NCBI RefSeq assembly: GCF_016653355.1
Contig: NZ_NHSK01000074.1
Location: forward strand, 8,178 to 72,177
Origin: Rhodoplanes elegans
GTDB lineage: Bacteria; Pseudomonadota; Alphaproteobacteria; Rhizobiales; Xanthobacteraceae
DNA length: 64,000 nucleotides
Direction: 5' to 3'
Shown here: one piece after another, positions 47,416 to 56,600 of the stretch
Position numbering within the stretch: the first letter of the stretch is position 1
Layout of the letters: the number at the start of each line of letters is the position of its first letter
Made by a program: the position numbers and the translations under genes
The notes under the pieces: model-generated
What the model was told of the DNA's origin: nothing
Seen by the model: only the letters and a program-made list of their open reading frames with translations
Databases searched by the model: none

Positions 47416-47756
47416 CGCACCAGGCCGGCGCGGTCCTGCTCGCGGACTGCGCCGCGGAAGGCGACGAAGAAGCGGCCCGGGCCTTGGAGCAGATCCCGGA
47501 CGAGCCCGAGCCGCTCCCCGGCGCCGAGCTCTATCTCTCAGCGTTCCACGACCTCTCCGGAGATCGACAGTACGGCGCGATGGGCGGGGCCGGTCCGATC
47601 CCATGGCTCGCGCTCGACCGATGGGCCGGGCGCGCCGGGCTCGACGGCGACGACTTCGACCGGTTGGTCCGCATGGTCCGGGCGGTCGACGCAGAGTGGC
47701 TCGCCGATCAGGCAGAGCGGGCCGAGGCGGAACGGCAGCGGCAGAAGCGGGACTAA
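47382..47756 (+). CDS. Frameshifted T domain of tail chaperone (-1)
   Basis: The zero-frame codons ...A AAA AAC form the canonical slippery heptamer A-AAA-AAC (47382-47388). After a -1 slip the frame continues KLRDVFRWRLTHQAGAVLLA and ends at 47756, giving a fusion of about 257 residues (135 from the G-like gene plus 122). The T part (LYLSAFHDLSGDRQYGAMGG) has no good start of its own; a later ATG at 47484 lacks context. This matches the lambda G/GT system. Confidence 0.85.
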   Translation, partial: KKLRDVFRWRLTHQAGAVLLADCAAEGDEEAARALEQIPDEPEPLPGAELYLSAFHDLSGDRQYGAMGGAGPIPWLALDRWAGRAGLDGDDFDRLVRMVRAVDAEWLADQAERAEAERQRQKRD

Positions 47757-47762
47757 GGCGAC

Positions 47763-50546
47763 ATGGAACTGAACGCGGTCAGGACGTTGCGGGTGGTCGG
47801 CCGGTCCGAAGGCGTGGACCGCGTCGCCTCGGACTTGCGGGATGTCGCAGATGCGCAACAGGCCGTCGCGGTGTCGTCGGACACCATGACGCGCCGGCAG
47901 ACCTCGGCGGCGCGGTCGTTTGCGGCGATGAACGCGCAGGTCGACCCGGCGGTAAAGGCTCAGCAGGCATTCGAGCGCGCGCAGCGCATTGCCGACCGGG
48001 CGCTACAACAGGCAGTCATCACGCAGAACGAGCACGCGCGCGTGATGGAGCAGGCGCGCCGCCGTTATCTCGACATCGTGCCGGCGAACGAAAATCTCGC
48101 TCGCTCGACCGGACTTGCCGCGCACGAGATGACCAATCTCGGGCGACAGACCGCCGACGTGTTCACCATGTTGGCGATGGGCCAGTCGCCGTTCATGACG
48201 CTGGTCAGCCAGGGGCCGCAGGTCATCGACATCTTCAAGTCGACGAAGGGCTCGATGGCCGGATTCGGCCAGCAAATCGCAGCCCTCGTCACGCCTGCTC
48301 GGTTCGCGGCCGGCGCGGTTCTTGCGATCGGCACCGCGGCTGCGATGGCGGCGATGCAGTACGCCGACGCGCAGCGCGAGATGAAGATGGCGCTACTCGG
48401 CGCCGGCAGTGCGTCGGGGGCGACCGTGTCGGAACTCAACGACATCGCCACCACGCGCTCCGGTCTCACCGGCTACTCGATATCCGAGGCGCGTGCGCTC
48501 GCGACCGAACTCGTCAAGACGGGGAAGATCGGTTCGGCAGCGATCGGCGAAATCGTGTCGATCGGCCACGGGCTCGAAAAGTTCCTCGGCGTCTCCGGCC
48601 CGGAAGCGGCCAAGATGATGGCCGAGTCGTTCGCTGATCCGGTCAAGGGCGCGCAGTCGCTGAACGAGCGCATCGGATTCCTTGACGCCAAGACCCTGCA
48701 CTACATCCAGACGCTGACGGAACAGGGCGACCGGCAGCGGGCGATCGCGACGCTCACCGACGCGCTCAGGCCGAAGATCGAGGCGGCAGAGGCGAGCACG
48801 TCGAAGTGGGCGCGGGCATGGAACGCCGTCGCGAATGCCGCCCCCGATGCGTATGACGCGATGGGGCGCGGCGTCGATCGCATCGTCTCCGGCCCGTCGA
48901 CGCAAGAGCAGATCAGCCTCAAGACGATCGAAATGCTCGACGTGCAGCGTCGCGCGATGGAGATGGCGCGCAACCCGGCCTCCAGCTTCTTCATGTCGAA
49001 GGACCCGGCAGCCGGAGCGCAAGCGCGTGTCGCGCAGCTGCAGGCCGAGATTGACGCTCTCCTGAAAGTCGCCGAGGCGGAGCGCAAGGCGTCGGAGGAG
49101 AGCCAGTCGCGGGCGCGGTCGCTGTCCGTGCAACCGATCATCAGCGCGCTGACCCAGGAGGTGCAGCAGCGCGAGGAGTTGGAAAACAAGATCAAGGCTC
49201 TCGCGACGGCGATGGCGGATCCGAGGTTCGCCGAGTTCACCAAGAACATCGATCAGGCCGCGCTTGCCATGCAGCGTGCGCAGGGCGCTGTGGACACGCT
49301 GCTGTCTCCGATGGAGCGCGTGGCCGCGCAGACGAGGCTCGGCATCGACACGGCCAACGCGCGCGGCCCGAACGCGCAGGCCAACATCGCGGCGCGCCAG
49401 AAGGCGCTCGAACTCGCCGGGCAAGAGCTGACGACCGCCGAGCGCGCGGCTCAGATCGAGGGCGCGCGGCTCGTGTCGCTGGAGCAGTCGAATCGCGCCA
49501 TCGCGGATGCGGTCAACGCCAGGACGCTGTCTGCTCAGCAGAGCGTGGAAACCGCGCGGCTTGAACTCGACCTCGTCGGCAAATCGGCAGCAGAGCAAGA
49601 GAAGATGCGTGGAGCCTTGCAGATCAGGCATCAGCTTGAGCAAGAGGCGCTGCAGACCTACGGGAATAGAGACGCCTACGACAAGGCTCACCTCGCGTCT
49701 CTGCTCCGGCAGAACGAGGCCACCGCGGAGTACAAGCGGCAGACCGCTGTTGCCCAGATCAACGACCAAATCAGGTTTGACCGCGAGACCGCGTTTCTGT
49801 CGTCGGAAGACGTCCAGATCGCGCAACAGCTCAAGTCGATCTACCCCGACGTCGCGGCGGCTCTGAACAGCTCCGAGGCCGCGGCGATCCGATTCAACAA
49901 TTCCATGAAGTCGATCGGCGATGCGGGGCGCGAGGCGTTCGGATCGATCGCGCAGGCGATGGCGGATGGTAAGATCACGGCCGACGAGTTCTCATCGGTC
50001 CTGACGTCGCTCCAGTCTCGCCTGATCCAGATGGCAGCCAACAAGGTGTGGGACGGAATTTTCGGGACAGCCGCCGGTGCAGCTACAGGCGGCGCGGCGG
50101 GAGGCGGCATGTTCTCGTGGATCTCTGGCCTGTTCGGCTCGGCCAACGGCAACGTGTTCGCCGGCGGCAACATCATCCCGTTCGAACGCGGCGGCATCGT
50201 CGACAGGATGCAATATTTCCCGCTCGCGAACGGCGGGATCGCGTCGATTGCCGAAGGCAATAAGCCCGAGGTCGTGATGCCGTTGCGACGCACGCCGGAC
50301 GGCCGGATGGGTGTGGCTGCGACGGGTGTGGGGGGTGGCGGGTCAACGAACTTTACATTCAACGTCGTCAACAACTCGTCGGCGCAGGTCCGCGTCGAGG
50401 AGGAGTCGGACGGCCGCGGCGGCCGCAAGCCACGCATCGTGATCGACGAGATGGTCGCCGGGTCGATGCGCCCGGGCGGCGCCGGGAACCGGTCGGTGCT
50501 CGGCGCGCTCGGCGCACGCCAGCGGCCGCGGCGAATGGGGGCCTGA
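47763..50546 (+). CDS. Tape measure protein
   Basis: A 927-residue protein, about 140 nm of tail at the usual ratio. The N-terminal region has coiled coils and TMP-like MTNLGRQTADVFTMLAMGQ. A hydrophobic stretch follows (FAAGAVLAIGTAAAMAAM), and the C-terminus has the GGIVDRMQYFPLANGGIASI and AEGNKPEVVMPLRR motif shared by many tape measures. It sets tail length and takes part in DNA ejection. Confidence 0.92.
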   Translation: MELNAVRTLRVVGRSEGVDRVASDLRDVADAQQAVAVSSDTMTRRQTSAARSFAAMNAQVDPAVKAQQAFERAQRIADRALQQAVITQNEHARVMEQARRRYLDIVPANENLARSTGLAAHEMTNLGRQTADVFTMLAMGQSPFMTLVSQGPQVIDIFKSTKGSMAGFGQQIAALVTPARFAAGAVLAIGTAAAMAAMQYADAQREMKMALLGAGSASGATVSELNDIATTRSGLTGYSISEARALATELVKTGKIGSAAIGEIVSIGHGLEKFLGVSGPEAAKMMAESFADPVKGAQSLNERIGFLDAKTLHYIQTLTEQGDRQRAIATLTDALRPKIEAAEASTSKWARAWNAVANAAPDAYDAMGRGVDRIVSGPSTQEQISLKTIEMLDVQRRAMEMARNPASSFFMSKDPAAGAQARVAQLQAEIDALLKVAEAERKASEESQSRARSLSVQPIISALTQEVQQREELENKIKALATAMADPRFAEFTKNIDQAALAMQRAQGAVDTLLSPMERVAAQTRLGIDTANARGPNAQANIAARQKALELAGQELTTAERAAQIEGARLVSLEQSNRAIADAVNARTLSAQQSVETARLELDLVGKSAAEQEKMRGALQIRHQLEQEALQTYGNRDAYDKAHLASLLRQNEATAEYKRQTAVAQINDQIRFDRETAFLSSEDVQIAQQLKSIYPDVAAALNSSEAAAIRFNNSMKSIGDAGREAFGSIAQAMADGKITADEFSSVLTSLQSRLIQMAANKVWDGIFGTAAGAATGGAAGGGMFSWISGLFGSANGNVFAGGNIIPFERGGIVDRMQYFPLANGGIASIAEGNKPEVVMPLRRTPDGRMGVAATGVGGGGSTNFTFNVVNNSSAQVRVEEESDGRGGRKPRIVIDEMVAGSMRPGGAGNRSVLGALGARQRPRRMGA

Positions 50547-50548
50547 TC

Positions 50549-50980
50549 ATGGCGGTCGCGGTCTGGCCGGGCGAACTCCCGGAGTACGTGCTGGTCGACG
50601 GGTTCTCGCTGACGCAGCCGGACGGCCGGCTGCGCACACCGACCGACACCGGGCCTGGCAAGACGCGCCTCAAGAACAGCGCGGCGATGACGCCAGTCGC
50701 GGCGCAGGTTTACCTCAAAGGGCCGAACGACATGGCCAGGTTCCGCCGGTTCTGGGCCGAGGATCTGGCCGGCGGCGTGCTGCCTTTCGTGGTCCGCGAT
50801 CCGCGTCACGATGGTGCGCTGCTCGGCGACGAGGACGGGCTCGTCCTGGCCGACGAGGACGGCGCGCCGATCGAGGTCTCGGCCTATTGGCTGGCCGAGT
50901 TCGACGCGGCGCCGGCCGAGTCGCAGGTCGCGGGCTACTTCTCGCGGCTGTCGTTCACGTTGCTCGTGTTCCCGGGGTGA
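50549..50980 (+). CDS. Minor tail protein after tape measure
   Basis: A 143-residue protein (LPEYVLVDGFSLTQPDGRLR, MARFRRFWAEDLAGGVLPFV) of a family found between tape measure and DUF1833 genes in rhizobial siphoviruses, probably part of the tail tip. Confidence 0.75.
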   Translation: MAVAVWPGELPEYVLVDGFSLTQPDGRLRTPTDTGPGKTRLKNSAAMTPVAAQVYLKGPNDMARFRRFWAEDLAGGVLPFVVRDPRHDGALLGDEDGLVLADEDGAPIEVSAYWLAEFDAAPAESQVAGYFSRLSFTLLVFPG

Positions 50981-50990
50981 TGGTGAGCCT

Positions 50991-51425
50991 TCAGCTCGTG
51001 GGCGAGCGGGGCGGGCGCACGGGGCTGTGCGGCGTGACCGGGGCGGAACGCTGCGCCGGGACGAGGCGGGCCGCCACAGGATTCGGCGTGTGGTCGAGCA
51101 TTGCGCCGGAGTTGCCGTCGGCGAGCGCGCCGATCACGCCGCCGACGATGATGTTGCCGGCGCCCGCGACCGCACCGCCGGCGCCGACCTCGGACTTCAC
51201 GGCGATGGTCTGCGGCTCGAATCCGGACTTCTCGAACGTGACGCTGAATTCGAACTTTCGCGGCAGCGGCATCTCGCACGGCGTGACGCAGGACAGGCCG
51301 TTCGAGAGCCGCGCCAGCGCGCCCTCCGGCTCAGACACGAACCGCACCTGTTCGTCGGTGCCACGAACCATGGTGGCGCAGCCGGCGCACATCAGCGCGG
51401 CCAGCATGACTGGCAATACACGCAT
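50991..51425 (-). CDS. Antisense lipoprotein in the tail block
   Basis: A 144-residue lipoprotein. The signal peptide MRVLPVMLAALMCAGCATM contains a lipobox ending at Cys 16. The mature part has PEGA-like turns (FVSEPEGALARLSNGLSCVT, FEFSVTFEKSGFEPQTIAVK) and a Gly/Ala-rich helix (VGAGGAVAGAGNIIVGGVIG). GGAGG precedes ATG 51425. It is the second lipoprotein of the phage and a probable lysogenic-conversion or exclusion gene. Confidence 0.83.
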   Translation of the reverse strand: MRVLPVMLAALMCAGCATMVRGTDEQVRFVSEPEGALARLSNGLSCVTPCEMPLPRKFEFSVTFEKSGFEPQTIAVKSEVGAGGAVAGAGNIIVGGVIGALADGNSGAMLDHTPNPVAARLVPAQRSAPVTPHSPVRPPRSPTS

Positions 51426-51495
51426 GATCCCCTCCCGTGTAGACGCTGGACGCTACGACCGGCGCGAGCGCGGCACAATCGGGAGGCGGTAGCCC

Positions 51496-52020
51496 GTGCC
51501 GAATGAGATCCCGAGTGTTGTAAAACAGCAACTAAACGCCGAGCGGTCGACGACCGACTACGCCGTGCTGGTGACGATCGACGACGACACGCTTTCGGCG
51601 CCGCTCCGGTACACCGACAAGGCGGTGACGCGGCTGTCGAGCGACCCGATCCGCTACGGTCTGGTGTCGGCCGGCGAGACCTACGTGCACGCGCTGCTCG
51701 GCAGCGTGCTCCCGGACGACACGAGCGAAAACGCGCAGTCGACGACGATCACCATCGACAACGTCGTCGAGGACGTGTGGTCGTCGATCCGCGGGTTGAC
51801 CGCCGACGCCACGGTCTCGGTCGCGCTGGTGATGATCGCCATGCCGGACGAGCAGTTCCTCGCCTACACCGGACTGCGGGTCGTGGACCGCTCGGTCAAG
51901 TACGAGGCGATCACGCTCGAAGTGTCCCGCCACGCCAACCGCTCGGGCGCTGCCGATCTGCTCTACCCGCTCAGCGGGGAACGGCAGACGAAGCGCAAGG
52001 CGCCGGGGCTTTTTAGGTGA
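51496..52020 (+). CDS. DUF1833-family tail protein
   Basis: A 174-residue protein (YAVLVTIDDDTLSAPLRYTD, EVSRHANRSGAADLLYPLSG) matching DUF1833, a tail-tip family. It ends KRKAPGLFR. GTG 51496. The DNA encoding KAPG-x-FR and stop occurs a second time at 52159-52181. Confidence 0.85.
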   Translation: MPNEIPSVVKQQLNAERSTTDYAVLVTIDDDTLSAPLRYTDKAVTRLSSDPIRYGLVSAGETYVHALLGSVLPDDTSENAQSTTITIDNVVEDVWSSIRGLTADATVSVALVMIAMPDEQFLAYTGLRVVDRSVKYEAITLEVSRHANRSGAADLLYPLSGERQTKRKAPGLFR

Positions 52021-52193
52021 GAGGCCCCGCGGCTTCGCGTCTCGGCCACGCGGTCCACCGAGACGGGCTCCGTACTGCCGCAATGAGCGCGCGCGAAGCC
52101 GCGAGACGACCCACCAATACAACAACGGCGAGCTGAATGAAACCCCCACCCGATCGTAAGGCGCCGGGGTTTTTTCGCTGAAGGAGAGTCACT
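52021..52193. other. Gap with duplicated gene end and inverted repeat
   Basis: The gap contains CGCGGCTTCGCG (52028-52039) and its mirror CGCGAAGCCGCG (about 52091-52102). It also carries a second copy of AAGGCGCCGGGG plus a T-run, first seen at the end of the DUF1833 gene. A 14-codon frame (MKPPPDRKAPGFFR) ends in the second copy. No standard gene is evident. Confidence 0.55.
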
Positions 52194-52445
52194 ATGGATC
52201 GTCGATCGTTCTTCCGGTTCGTCGGACTGGCGGCGCCGGCTGCGGCAACAGCACTGCTGCCGCAGCGAGGGTATGCGACGGGTGGCGTCGTAGGTCCGGG
52301 TGTGCGCCCGTTTATCCCAGGTGCCGGGCGGATTTGCGAGGCCGGGCCCGAGGCCGTGATGCCGCTGCGGATGACGATCGAGAACCGCGTCGGCGCGGCG
52401 ATCATCATCTCAGCGATCGGCGGCAAGCGTGAAGCCGGTCACTGA
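52194..52445 (+). CDS. Tat-signal protein resembling a tape-measure tail end
   Basis: An 83-residue protein. The first 28 residues (MDRRSFFRFVGLAAPAAATA) form a twin-arginine signal. The rest (YATGGVVGPGVRPFIPGAGR, EAGPEAVMPLR) matches the extreme C-terminus of tape measure proteins. AAGGAG lies upstream of ATG 52194. Such a stand-alone fragment with an export signal is unusual; it may be a processed tail-tip factor or a remnant. Confidence 0.7.
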   Translation: MDRRSFFRFVGLAAPAAATALLPQRGYATGGVVGPGVRPFIPGAGRICEAGPEAVMPLRMTIENRVGAAIIISAIGGKREAGH

Positions 52446-52854
52446 TCGCCACTGGTCGGCCGCGTGGCTCGGCATCCCGTACCTGGAGGCCGGGCTCACG
52501 CGGGCCGGCGCCTCGTGCTGGGGTCTGGTCCGGCTCGTCTACGACCACGAGCTCGGCATTACGCTGCCGAGCTATGCTGGCGCGCCGTGCGAGGCGGAGC
52601 GGGCCGAGATCGCCGGGGCGCTCGCCGGTGACGCTGCGGCCTGGCCGTGGCGCGAGGTGCCCGTGGACCGGGCCGAGCCGTTCGATCTGATGCTGTTCCG
52701 CTACGGCCTGACCGAGTCCCACGTCGGGCTGGTCGCATGGCCCGGGCATCACCTGCACGTCATGACCGGCATCACCAGCCGGATCGAGGCCTACCGTCGC
52801 GCGCCGTGGGACGGGCTGGTGTCGCGAGTGCTGAGGCACGTGAATGTCGGCTGA
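52429..52854 (+). CDS. NlpC/P60-type tail peptidase
   Basis: A 141-residue protein. ASCWGLVRLVYDHELGI holds the catalytic Cys and ESHVGLVAW the His, with HLHVMTG following, as in tail-associated NlpC/P60 endopeptidases of GTA-like phages. It probably opens peptidoglycan during DNA entry. It starts at GTG 52429 inside the previous gene and overlaps the tip gene by eleven bases. Confidence 0.88.
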   Translation: MKPVTDRHWSAAWLGIPYLEAGLTRAGASCWGLVRLVYDHELGITLPSYAGAPCEAERAEIAGALAGDAAAWPWREVPVDRAEPFDLMLFRYGLTESHVGLVAWPGHHLHVMTGITSRIEAYRRAPWDGLVSRVLRHVNVG

Positions 52855-55513
52855 TCTCCTCACCACGACGCGGCCGGCGCCGTTGCCTGACCTCGGGCTG
52901 GTGCGCGCCCGCGTGCTGCCCGACTTCGGGCCATCCGATCGCGCCGTCGACTGGGTGGCGCCACTCGGCGCCAGCGTGCTCGACATGGTGCTCGGCACGC
53001 TGCCCGGCCTGCCGCCGGCGATGTACGACCGGTTGCGGGTCACGATCGGCGAGCACGTGATCCCGGTCGAGCGCTGGGGCCGGGTGCGGCCGCGGCCCGG
53101 CGTCGTCGTGCTGATCCGGGCGATGCCGGGGGCGACGGACTATTTCCGCTCGGCGCTGTTCCTGGCTGTGGCCGTCGCGTCGATCGCGACCGGTCAGTTC
53201 TACGGCGTGGCGGCCGCAAACGCTGCCCTAGGCGCTGCCGGATTGACTGGTTTCACGGCGACGGCTGCGACCGTGAACCTTGCGACGTCGTTGATTTCCG
53301 CCACCGCGTTGTTCGGCGGAACTTTGTTGGTCAACGCGCTCGTTCCGGTCCGCGGCGCGGATCAGTCGAAGGACGACCGCGCCGTCTACTCGATCAACGG
53401 ATTCCAAAACAGGCCGAATGCCAATGGGCCGGTTCCGCAATTGTGGGGTCGCGTGCGCGTTGCGCCGCCCTACGCCATGTTGCCCTACGGCGAGGTGGTC
53501 GGGCGGCAGCGCTGGATCCGTGCCGCCTTCCTGCTCGGTCAAGGCCGGATGGATTTATCGGCTGCTGCGCCGGCGATCGGCACCACGGCGCTGTCGAAAA
53601 TCGACTCCGGCGACTATCAGATCACGTTGCGTGAGGGCACAACAGGCGACGATCAGCTCGTCTACTGCACATCTCAGGTGATCGAAGAGAATCTCAACAT
53701 TCAGGTTCGGTACGACGAGGGGGCGCAGATTCGAACGACCGCGACCGAGGTCACGGCAGTCGAAGTCGAGATCTTCTTTCCGGGCGGGTTGTTTCACGTC
53801 AAGAACGACGGTTCCTACATTGCGTGGACCGCAACCGCCGTCGTCGAGACGCGCGAGGTGGGCGCAACAGAATGGAATACGCTCGGAACGGTCTCGGCTA
53901 CGGCAATGGAGCGTCGGCCGTTCTGGGCAGCGCAATATTTTGCGCTCCCGTCGCGTGGTACGTATGAAATCAAGGTGACGCGCTACGCCGTCGACGATGG
54001 GTCGTCGTCGCAACAGACGGCGTGGTCGTGGTCCGCGCTGCGCTCGTTCCGACCGGAATATCCGCTCGCCTTCGACGCGCCGATGGCGGTGGCCGAGCTG
54101 CGCATGCGCGCCTCAGGCCGGCTGAACGGCACCCTCGACAATTTCAACCTGCTCGCGACCCGCATCGTCCCAGACTGGACCGGCAGTGCGTGGGTGACGC
54201 AGGCGACCCGCAACCCGGCCTCGATCGCGCGCGCCGCGCTGCAAGGACCGCAAAACGTCTGGCCGGAACCGGACGAGGCACTCGATCTCGATGCATTCCA
54301 GGACTGGGCCGAGTTCTGCGACAGCGAAGGTCTGGAGTTCAACGCCTACCAGGTCGACGAGATCACGCGGGACGATTTCCTCACCGACGTCGCCTCTGCG
54401 GGCCGCGCCATCGTGATCCGGCGCGGCTCGGTCTGGACGGTCTCGATCGACCGTGAAAGGACGACCTTCTACGACCTGATCAGCCCGCGCAACTCGTGGG
54501 ACTTGACCGAGACCGACACACCGCCGAATTTCCCCGATGCCTTCGCGATCGACTTTCTGGACGAGACCAACAACTACGCGCCGAGCCGTCGCGTGGTGCG
54601 CTGGCCCGGCTTCGTCGGCGATCCTGTCGTGATCGAAGAATTGCGGTTGCCAGGTAAGACGCACCCCGACGAGATCTGGATCGAGGCGCGGCGACGGCAA
54701 TACGAGGCAATCTATCGGCGCCGGTCGTGGACCGTGTCGCAGGATGCAGAGCACCTGATCCTGACCCGCGGCGACGCCGCTATCCTGGTGCATCCGGTGA
54801 TCGACCGGAGGCAGACCGGCGGGCGTGTCATTGGCGTCGACTCCGGCGTCGTCTATGTCGACGAAGTGGTGTCGGTCGAGGCCGGGCTCGTTTATCGCGT
54901 TGCGTTCCGGGCCGCAAACGGCACCATCACGGATCGGCTGCTCTCGACGCCGGATACAGGGGAGACGCGGCGGCTGGTGCTGGCCGACGCCGGCACGGAT
55001 CCGGCGGTTGGTGACCTCGCCACGGTCTACACCACGGCCTCGCCGGCGATCGAGGTCATCGTCCAGAAGATCGAGCGCGGCGACAATCACACGGCCGTGC
55101 TGACGCTGGTCCCGCACGCGCCGGAGATTTTCACGTCGACCGCGGCCGAGGTGCCGCCAGCGTGGGATCCGGCGATCGGAGACACGATCGGCGATTCGCT
55201 GATCCCAGCGCCGGCGACGCCTGTGATCACGTCGATGGTCTCGACCGTCGATGAAATCTCCTGGTTCTTCTCGGCAGGCGACGCGACCCCGGTGCTGCAG
55301 TATCAGCTCCGCCACCGCGAGCAGGGGACCAGCACTTGGACGACTGCGACGGCGCTCGGCGGTTCCGACTCCATCACGCTCGACAGCTCACCATACGGCT
55401 CTGCCGACGTCGTCGAGTTCGCGATCCGCGCCGTCGGCGTCAACAGCCTCACGTCGAGCTGGTCGGCGACCTACGAGCACACCGTCCCCGGCACCACCTT
55501 CGCAGAGGCATGA
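52844..55513 (+). CDS. Tail tip / host specificity protein (J-like)
   Basis: An 889-residue protein. The N-terminal LPDFGPSDRAVDWVAPLGAS and SALFLAVAVASIATGQFYGV (hydrophobic, about residues 100-165), then SINGFQNRPNANGPVPQLWG, match TipJ-type proteins. The central SDAEHLILTRGD-like and IDRRQTGGRVIGVD segments form the tip barrel, and an FnIII-like domain (PATPVITSMVSTVDEISWFF) ends it. It organises the tail tip and contacts the receptor. Confidence 0.9.
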   Translation: MSADLLTTTRPAPLPDLGLVRARVLPDFGPSDRAVDWVAPLGASVLDMVLGTLPGLPPAMYDRLRVTIGEHVIPVERWGRVRPRPGVVVLIRAMPGATDYFRSALFLAVAVASIATGQFYGVAAANAALGAAGLTGFTATAATVNLATSLISATALFGGTLLVNALVPVRGADQSKDDRAVYSINGFQNRPNANGPVPQLWGRVRVAPPYAMLPYGEVVGRQRWIRAAFLLGQGRMDLSAAAPAIGTTALSKIDSGDYQITLREGTTGDDQLVYCTSQVIEENLNIQVRYDEGAQIRTTATEVTAVEVEIFFPGGLFHVKNDGSYIAWTATAVVETREVGATEWNTLGTVSATAMERRPFWAAQYFALPSRGTYEIKVTRYAVDDGSSSQQTAWSWSALRSFRPEYPLAFDAPMAVAELRMRASGRLNGTLDNFNLLATRIVPDWTGSAWVTQATRNPASIARAALQGPQNVWPEPDEALDLDAFQDWAEFCDSEGLEFNAYQVDEITRDDFLTDVASAGRAIVIRRGSVWTVSIDRERTTFYDLISPRNSWDLTETDTPPNFPDAFAIDFLDETNNYAPSRRVVRWPGFVGDPVVIEELRLPGKTHPDEIWIEARRRQYEAIYRRRSWTVSQDAEHLILTRGDAAILVHPVIDRRQTGGRVIGVDSGVVYVDEVVSVEAGLVYRVAFRAANGTITDRLLSTPDTGETRRLVLADAGTDPAVGDLATVYTTASPAIEVIVQKIERGDNHTAVLTLVPHAPEIFTSTAAEVPPAWDPAIGDTIGDSLIPAPATPVITSMVSTVDEISWFFSAGDATPVLQYQLRHREQGTSTWTTATALGGSDSITLDSSPYGSADVVEFAIRAVGVNSLTSSWSATYEHTVPGTTFAEA

Positions 55514-55514
55514 C

Positions 55515-56201
55515 ATGACTGATCCGATTCGATTGCCGAACAAGCCCATCGGCTCCGTGCCAGCGTTCACGATCGGACTGCAGGACGAGGGCGGCGGAAA
55601 CTACAGCGTCAAGAAATTCCCATCGCTCACCACCAATCCCGGGCTCACCTATTCATCCCGCGCAGCACTGTACGCCGCCACGAAGCCGGCGAACACGCAA
55701 GCCTGGGTCAATGGCGACAGCATCCCGGCCTACAACGGAGTGTACGAGAGCACTGGATCGGGGTGGGTGCGAAAGAGCGACCTCCCGATCCCGTTCATCA
55801 TCGCCGTGGACGCCGGAGCCGGCACGCCGAACGCCATCCTCGCGACGGCTGCCTACCCGATCGGCGAAAGCAACCTCGTGCTGCTCAACATCTACGAGAC
55901 GAACACGGGGTCGCCTGTGACGGTGTCCTTTGACGGCGGCGGCACGACACTCACGATCAAGACCAATACGGGCAACGACGTCGCAACCGGTGGACTGGTC
56001 GCCGGCATGCACGTGCTCGGAAAGCAAGTCGGCGCGACGTTCCGGATCGTCACCGATCAAGTGTCCGCCGCGATCATAGCGTCGGCAGAAGCAGCGGAGG
56101 CGGCTGCGGTCGCAGCCAGAGATGCCGCGGTCGCGGCAGCGAGCGAGGCAGTCGCCGCGACGAAGTTCGACCCCCTTCTTTCCATCCAGATTCACGGCTG
56201 A
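55515..56201 (+). CDS. Tail fibre-like protein with Ala-rich helix
   Basis: A 228-residue protein, beta-rich in its centre (SNLVLLNIYETNTGSPVTVS) and ending in an Ala-rich coiled segment (IIASAEAAEAAAVAARDAAV) typical of trimeric fibre stalks. It probably links tip and tailspike. Confidence 0.75.
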   Translation: MTDPIRLPNKPIGSVPAFTIGLQDEGGGNYSVKKFPSLTTNPGLTYSSRAALYAATKPANTQAWVNGDSIPAYNGVYESTGSGWVRKSDLPIPFIIAVDAGAGTPNAILATAAYPIGESNLVLLNIYETNTGSPVTVSFDGGGTTLTIKTNTGNDVATGGLVAGMHVLGKQVGATFRIVTDQVSAAIIASAEAAEAAAVAARDAAVAAASEAVAATKFDPLLSIQIHG

Positions 56202-56213
56202 CAGGAGAGCATG

Positions 56214-56600
56214 ATGTCGACGACGGCCAATTACGCATCGACCCCGCGGTGTGGTGCCGCTCAAGTCTCAGCGGCCAATACCAATCTCGACGGATCCGGG
56301 ACGGTCGTCATGATCCTGACGGCAGGGTCATCGGGAAGCAGGATCGACAGAATCGACATCAAGGCCGTGGTGACGACGTCGGCAGGTATGATTCGACTGT
56401 TCGTGCACGACGGTACGAATTACAGGCTGTGGAAAGAGGTCCCCGTTTCTGCGGTGGAGAAGTCCGCGTCGGTCCCGGCATTCGGAACCACCATCGACAT
56501 GTCGCACCAACCGCTCGTTCTTCCGTCGGGCTACTCGCTTCGTGCCGCGACCGAAAAGGCCGAGGCTTTCAACATCATCGCGACGGGCGGAGACTTCTGA
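56214..56600 (+). CDS. Small fibre-associated protein, 128 aa
   Basis: A 128-residue Ala/Ser/Thr-rich beta protein (GTVVMILTAGSSGSRIDRID) resembling tail or fibre adaptor proteins of rhizobial phages. AGGAG lies six bases before ATG 56214, so this start is preferred over 56211. It ends one base into the tailspike ATG. Confidence 0.7.
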   Translation: MSTTANYASTPRCGAAQVSAANTNLDGSGTVVMILTAGSSGSRIDRIDIKAVVTTSAGMIRLFVHDGTNYRLWKEVPVSAVEKSASVPAFGTTIDMSHQPLVLPSGYSLRAATEKAEAFNIIATGGDF

